Of a stretch of DNA of 33,530 nucleotides, positions 32,311 through 33,530 are shown in pieces; position 1 is the first letter of the stretch, and the number at the start of each line of letters is the position of its first letter. The notes below the pieces were generated by a model. That model saw nothing but the letters and a program-made list of their open reading frames with translations, did no database searches and was not told the origin of the DNA. Location of the stretch: contig JADLEL010000093.1 in assembly GCA_020846145.1 (NCBI GenBank), positions 1-33,530 of the forward strand. The letters are read 5' to 3'. The position numbers and the translations under genes are program-made. Source of the stretch: Pirellulales bacterium. GTDB taxonomy: Bacteria > Planctomycetota > Planctomycetia > Pirellulales > Thermoguttaceae.

Positions 32311-32525
32311 ATCGAATGATGATTGCGGAATGATGAATGATGAATGGAGAATAAATGACGAAATCCGAATGACGGATGACGAAAGAATGACGAACGCCGA
32401 ATGACGAATGACGAAGGGCGCGCAAGCATTTTCGGGCTTCGGCCTTCGTTATTCTTTCGTTATTCTTTCGTCATTCTTTCGTCATTCGTCATTCACCCCA
32501 TCCCCTATCCCCTGCCCCCTGCTGC
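32311..32525 (+). repeat. Repeats between ftsY and the hydrolase gene
   Basis: After ftsY the coding strand reads GAATGATGAATGATGAATGG and AATGACGAATGACGAA units. From 32450 come the complementary TCGTTATTCTTTCG and TCGTCATTC units, then CCCCATCCCCTATCCCC up to the ATG at 32526. A long stem could form. Confidence 0.82.
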
Positions 32526-33365
32526 ATGATCCACAATCTGCCCGTCAAAACGCTGACTTTCAAGGAGATCACCATCGAGGGCTACTCCCGCGCCGCGGTG
32601 CAGACCTATTGGCGGATTCCCGAATACAAGCTCGGTTTCGACTTAGGCGCGCAGCCCTGGTCGTTCATGGGCACGCCGACGTGGTTCGTCTCGCACACGC
32701 ACATGGATCATCTGGTGGCCTTGCCGGTGTATGTCGCGCGGCGGCGGATGATGAAAATGGAGCCGCCGACGATCTACCTGCCCGAACACGCCGTCGAACC
32801 CGTGCAGAAGATATTGAAATACTTCAGCCGCATCGACCGCGGCCGGCTCCCCTGCACGCTGCTGCCGATCCGCGCCGGCGATGAGATCGAAATCTCCCGC
32901 GAGCACGTGGTAACGGTCTCGCCCACGGTCCACACGGTGCCGTCGTTCGGGTTCGTGGTTTGGGAGCGGCGGAAAAAGCTCAAGCCCGAGTTCTTGGGCC
33001 TGCCCGGCGAGAAAATCCGCGATCTGAAGTTTAGCGGCGTGGAGATCACCGCCGAAATGCGGATTCCCCGCGTGGCGTATTTGGGCGACAGTTCGCCCGC
33101 CGGATTGGACGCCTGTCCCGCCATGTACGAGGCCGAAGTGCTGATCACCGAGGTTACGTTCGTCGCCGCGAAGCACCGCAAGGAAAAGATCCACAAGTTC
33201 GGCCACATCCATCTCGACGACATCATCGAGCGCCGCGACAAGTTCCGCAACGAGTTGATCATCGCCTCCCACTTCAGCACCCGCTACCACCTCAAGCAAG
33301 TCGTCGAATGCGTGCAGCGCAAGCTCCCCGACATGCTCGACGGCCGGCTGCATCTGTGGACGTGA
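32526..33365 (+). CDS. Metallo-beta-lactamase-fold hydrolase, RNase Z-like
   Basis: A 279-residue hydrolase with the metal motifs of the fold: SHTHMDHL (about residues 56-63), the third-strand His in TVHTVPSFGF, GDSSP (a D in the AYLGDSSPAGLD stretch) and the late GHIHLDD and ASHFSTRYH. The order and the GHxH-type motif place it near RNase Z / the beta-CASP-free branch, a family that cuts tRNA 3' trailers, but the flexible exosite arm is not obvious. An alternative is a small-molecule hydrolase. A CT-rich repeat leads to the ATG. Confidence 0.85.
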   Translation: MIHNLPVKTLTFKEITIEGYSRAAVQTYWRIPEYKLGFDLGAQPWSFMGTPTWFVSHTHMDHLVALPVYVARRRMMKMEPPTIYLPEHAVEPVQKILKYFSRIDRGRLPCTLLPIRAGDEIEISREHVVTVSPTVHTVPSFGFVVWERRKKLKPEFLGLPGEKIRDLKFSGVEITAEMRIPRVAYLGDSSPAGLDACPAMYEAEVLITEVTFVAAKHRKEKIHKFGHIHLDDIIERRDKFRNELIIASHFSTRYHLKQVVECVQRKLPDMLDGRLHLWT

Positions 33366-33453
33366 ATGCTAGCCCAAACGACCGATCTTCTCGTAAATTC
33401 AGCGATTCTGCTCTGGTATTTTTGATATTCGTTGAGCGAAAAAACGCCCCCCA

Positions 33454-33530
33454 AGCCCACTTATTCATAAAAAGCGATTTGTAGAAGCGGCATCTTGCCG
33501 CTTTTGCCTAAAATGCGGCAAGATGCCGCT
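33454..33530 (+). repeat. Dispersed palindromic (MITE-like) element, copy C (cut by window end)
   Basis: Starts AGCCCAC-TTATTCATAA and runs through both internal hairpins; the right end lies beyond the window. Same orientation as copy A. Confidence 0.85.

Overview
This is chromosomal DNA of about 60% GC, most likely from a Pirellulales-like planctomycete (inference). Supporting this are a secreted beta-propeller protein with a LEPR-xLL-like N-terminal motif, a BatA/von Willebrand-type membrane protein, a Cys-rich signal-peptide porin, long acidic extensions on Rho and PolA, and frequent missing Shine-Dalgarno sites.

Layout. 1-2900 (+): a cysteine-synthase-family enzyme followed 25 nt later by a CyuA-type cysteine desulfidase. 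3032-17271 (all -): beta-propeller protein, FetA/FetB-like ABC pair, BatA/VWA protein, DUF190 plus CrcB fluoride module, zinc sorbitol-type dehydrogenase, TerB-like protein, nucleotidyltransferase-fold protein, PII protein, beta-barrel porin and ScpA. 17732-22964 (-): a coiled-coil membrane-anchored protein, the selenocysteine tRNA gene selC, a small membrane-anchored protein, a polytopic 4Fe-4S protein, and a secreted protein whose reading frame continues through an in-frame TGA. 23333-33365 (+): a two-gene nucleotidyltransferase module, then polA, coaE, hicBA, rho, ribH, nusB, ftsY and a metallo-beta-lactamase-fold hydrolase.

Main result. The window encodes tRNA-Sec (anticodon UCA, 8-bp acceptor stem, long variable arm, encoded CCA). 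On the same strand, 1.8 kb further on, a secreted protein has an in-frame TGA. It is followed by 45 open codons that finish what looks like an Ig-like domain, and by a SECIS-like hairpin with its loop 21 nt after the TGA. A second TGA-plus-hairpin cassette, with the same 14-nt spacing and similar flanking residues, lies just upstream of this gene. I read the protein as an undescribed candidate selenoprotein, with a decayed relative beside it.

The second theme is repeats. Many gene junctions have purine-rich tandem repeats after the stop codon and complementary pyrimidine-rich repeats up to the next ATG. A dispersed ~100-bp palindromic element occurs three times. Short palindromes of several families sit between genes, supply stop codons, and lie inside the coding frames of polA and the BatA/VWA gene. 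The housekeeping genes at the right end encode DNA repair and replication, CoA and riboflavin synthesis, transcription termination/antitermination and protein targeting.
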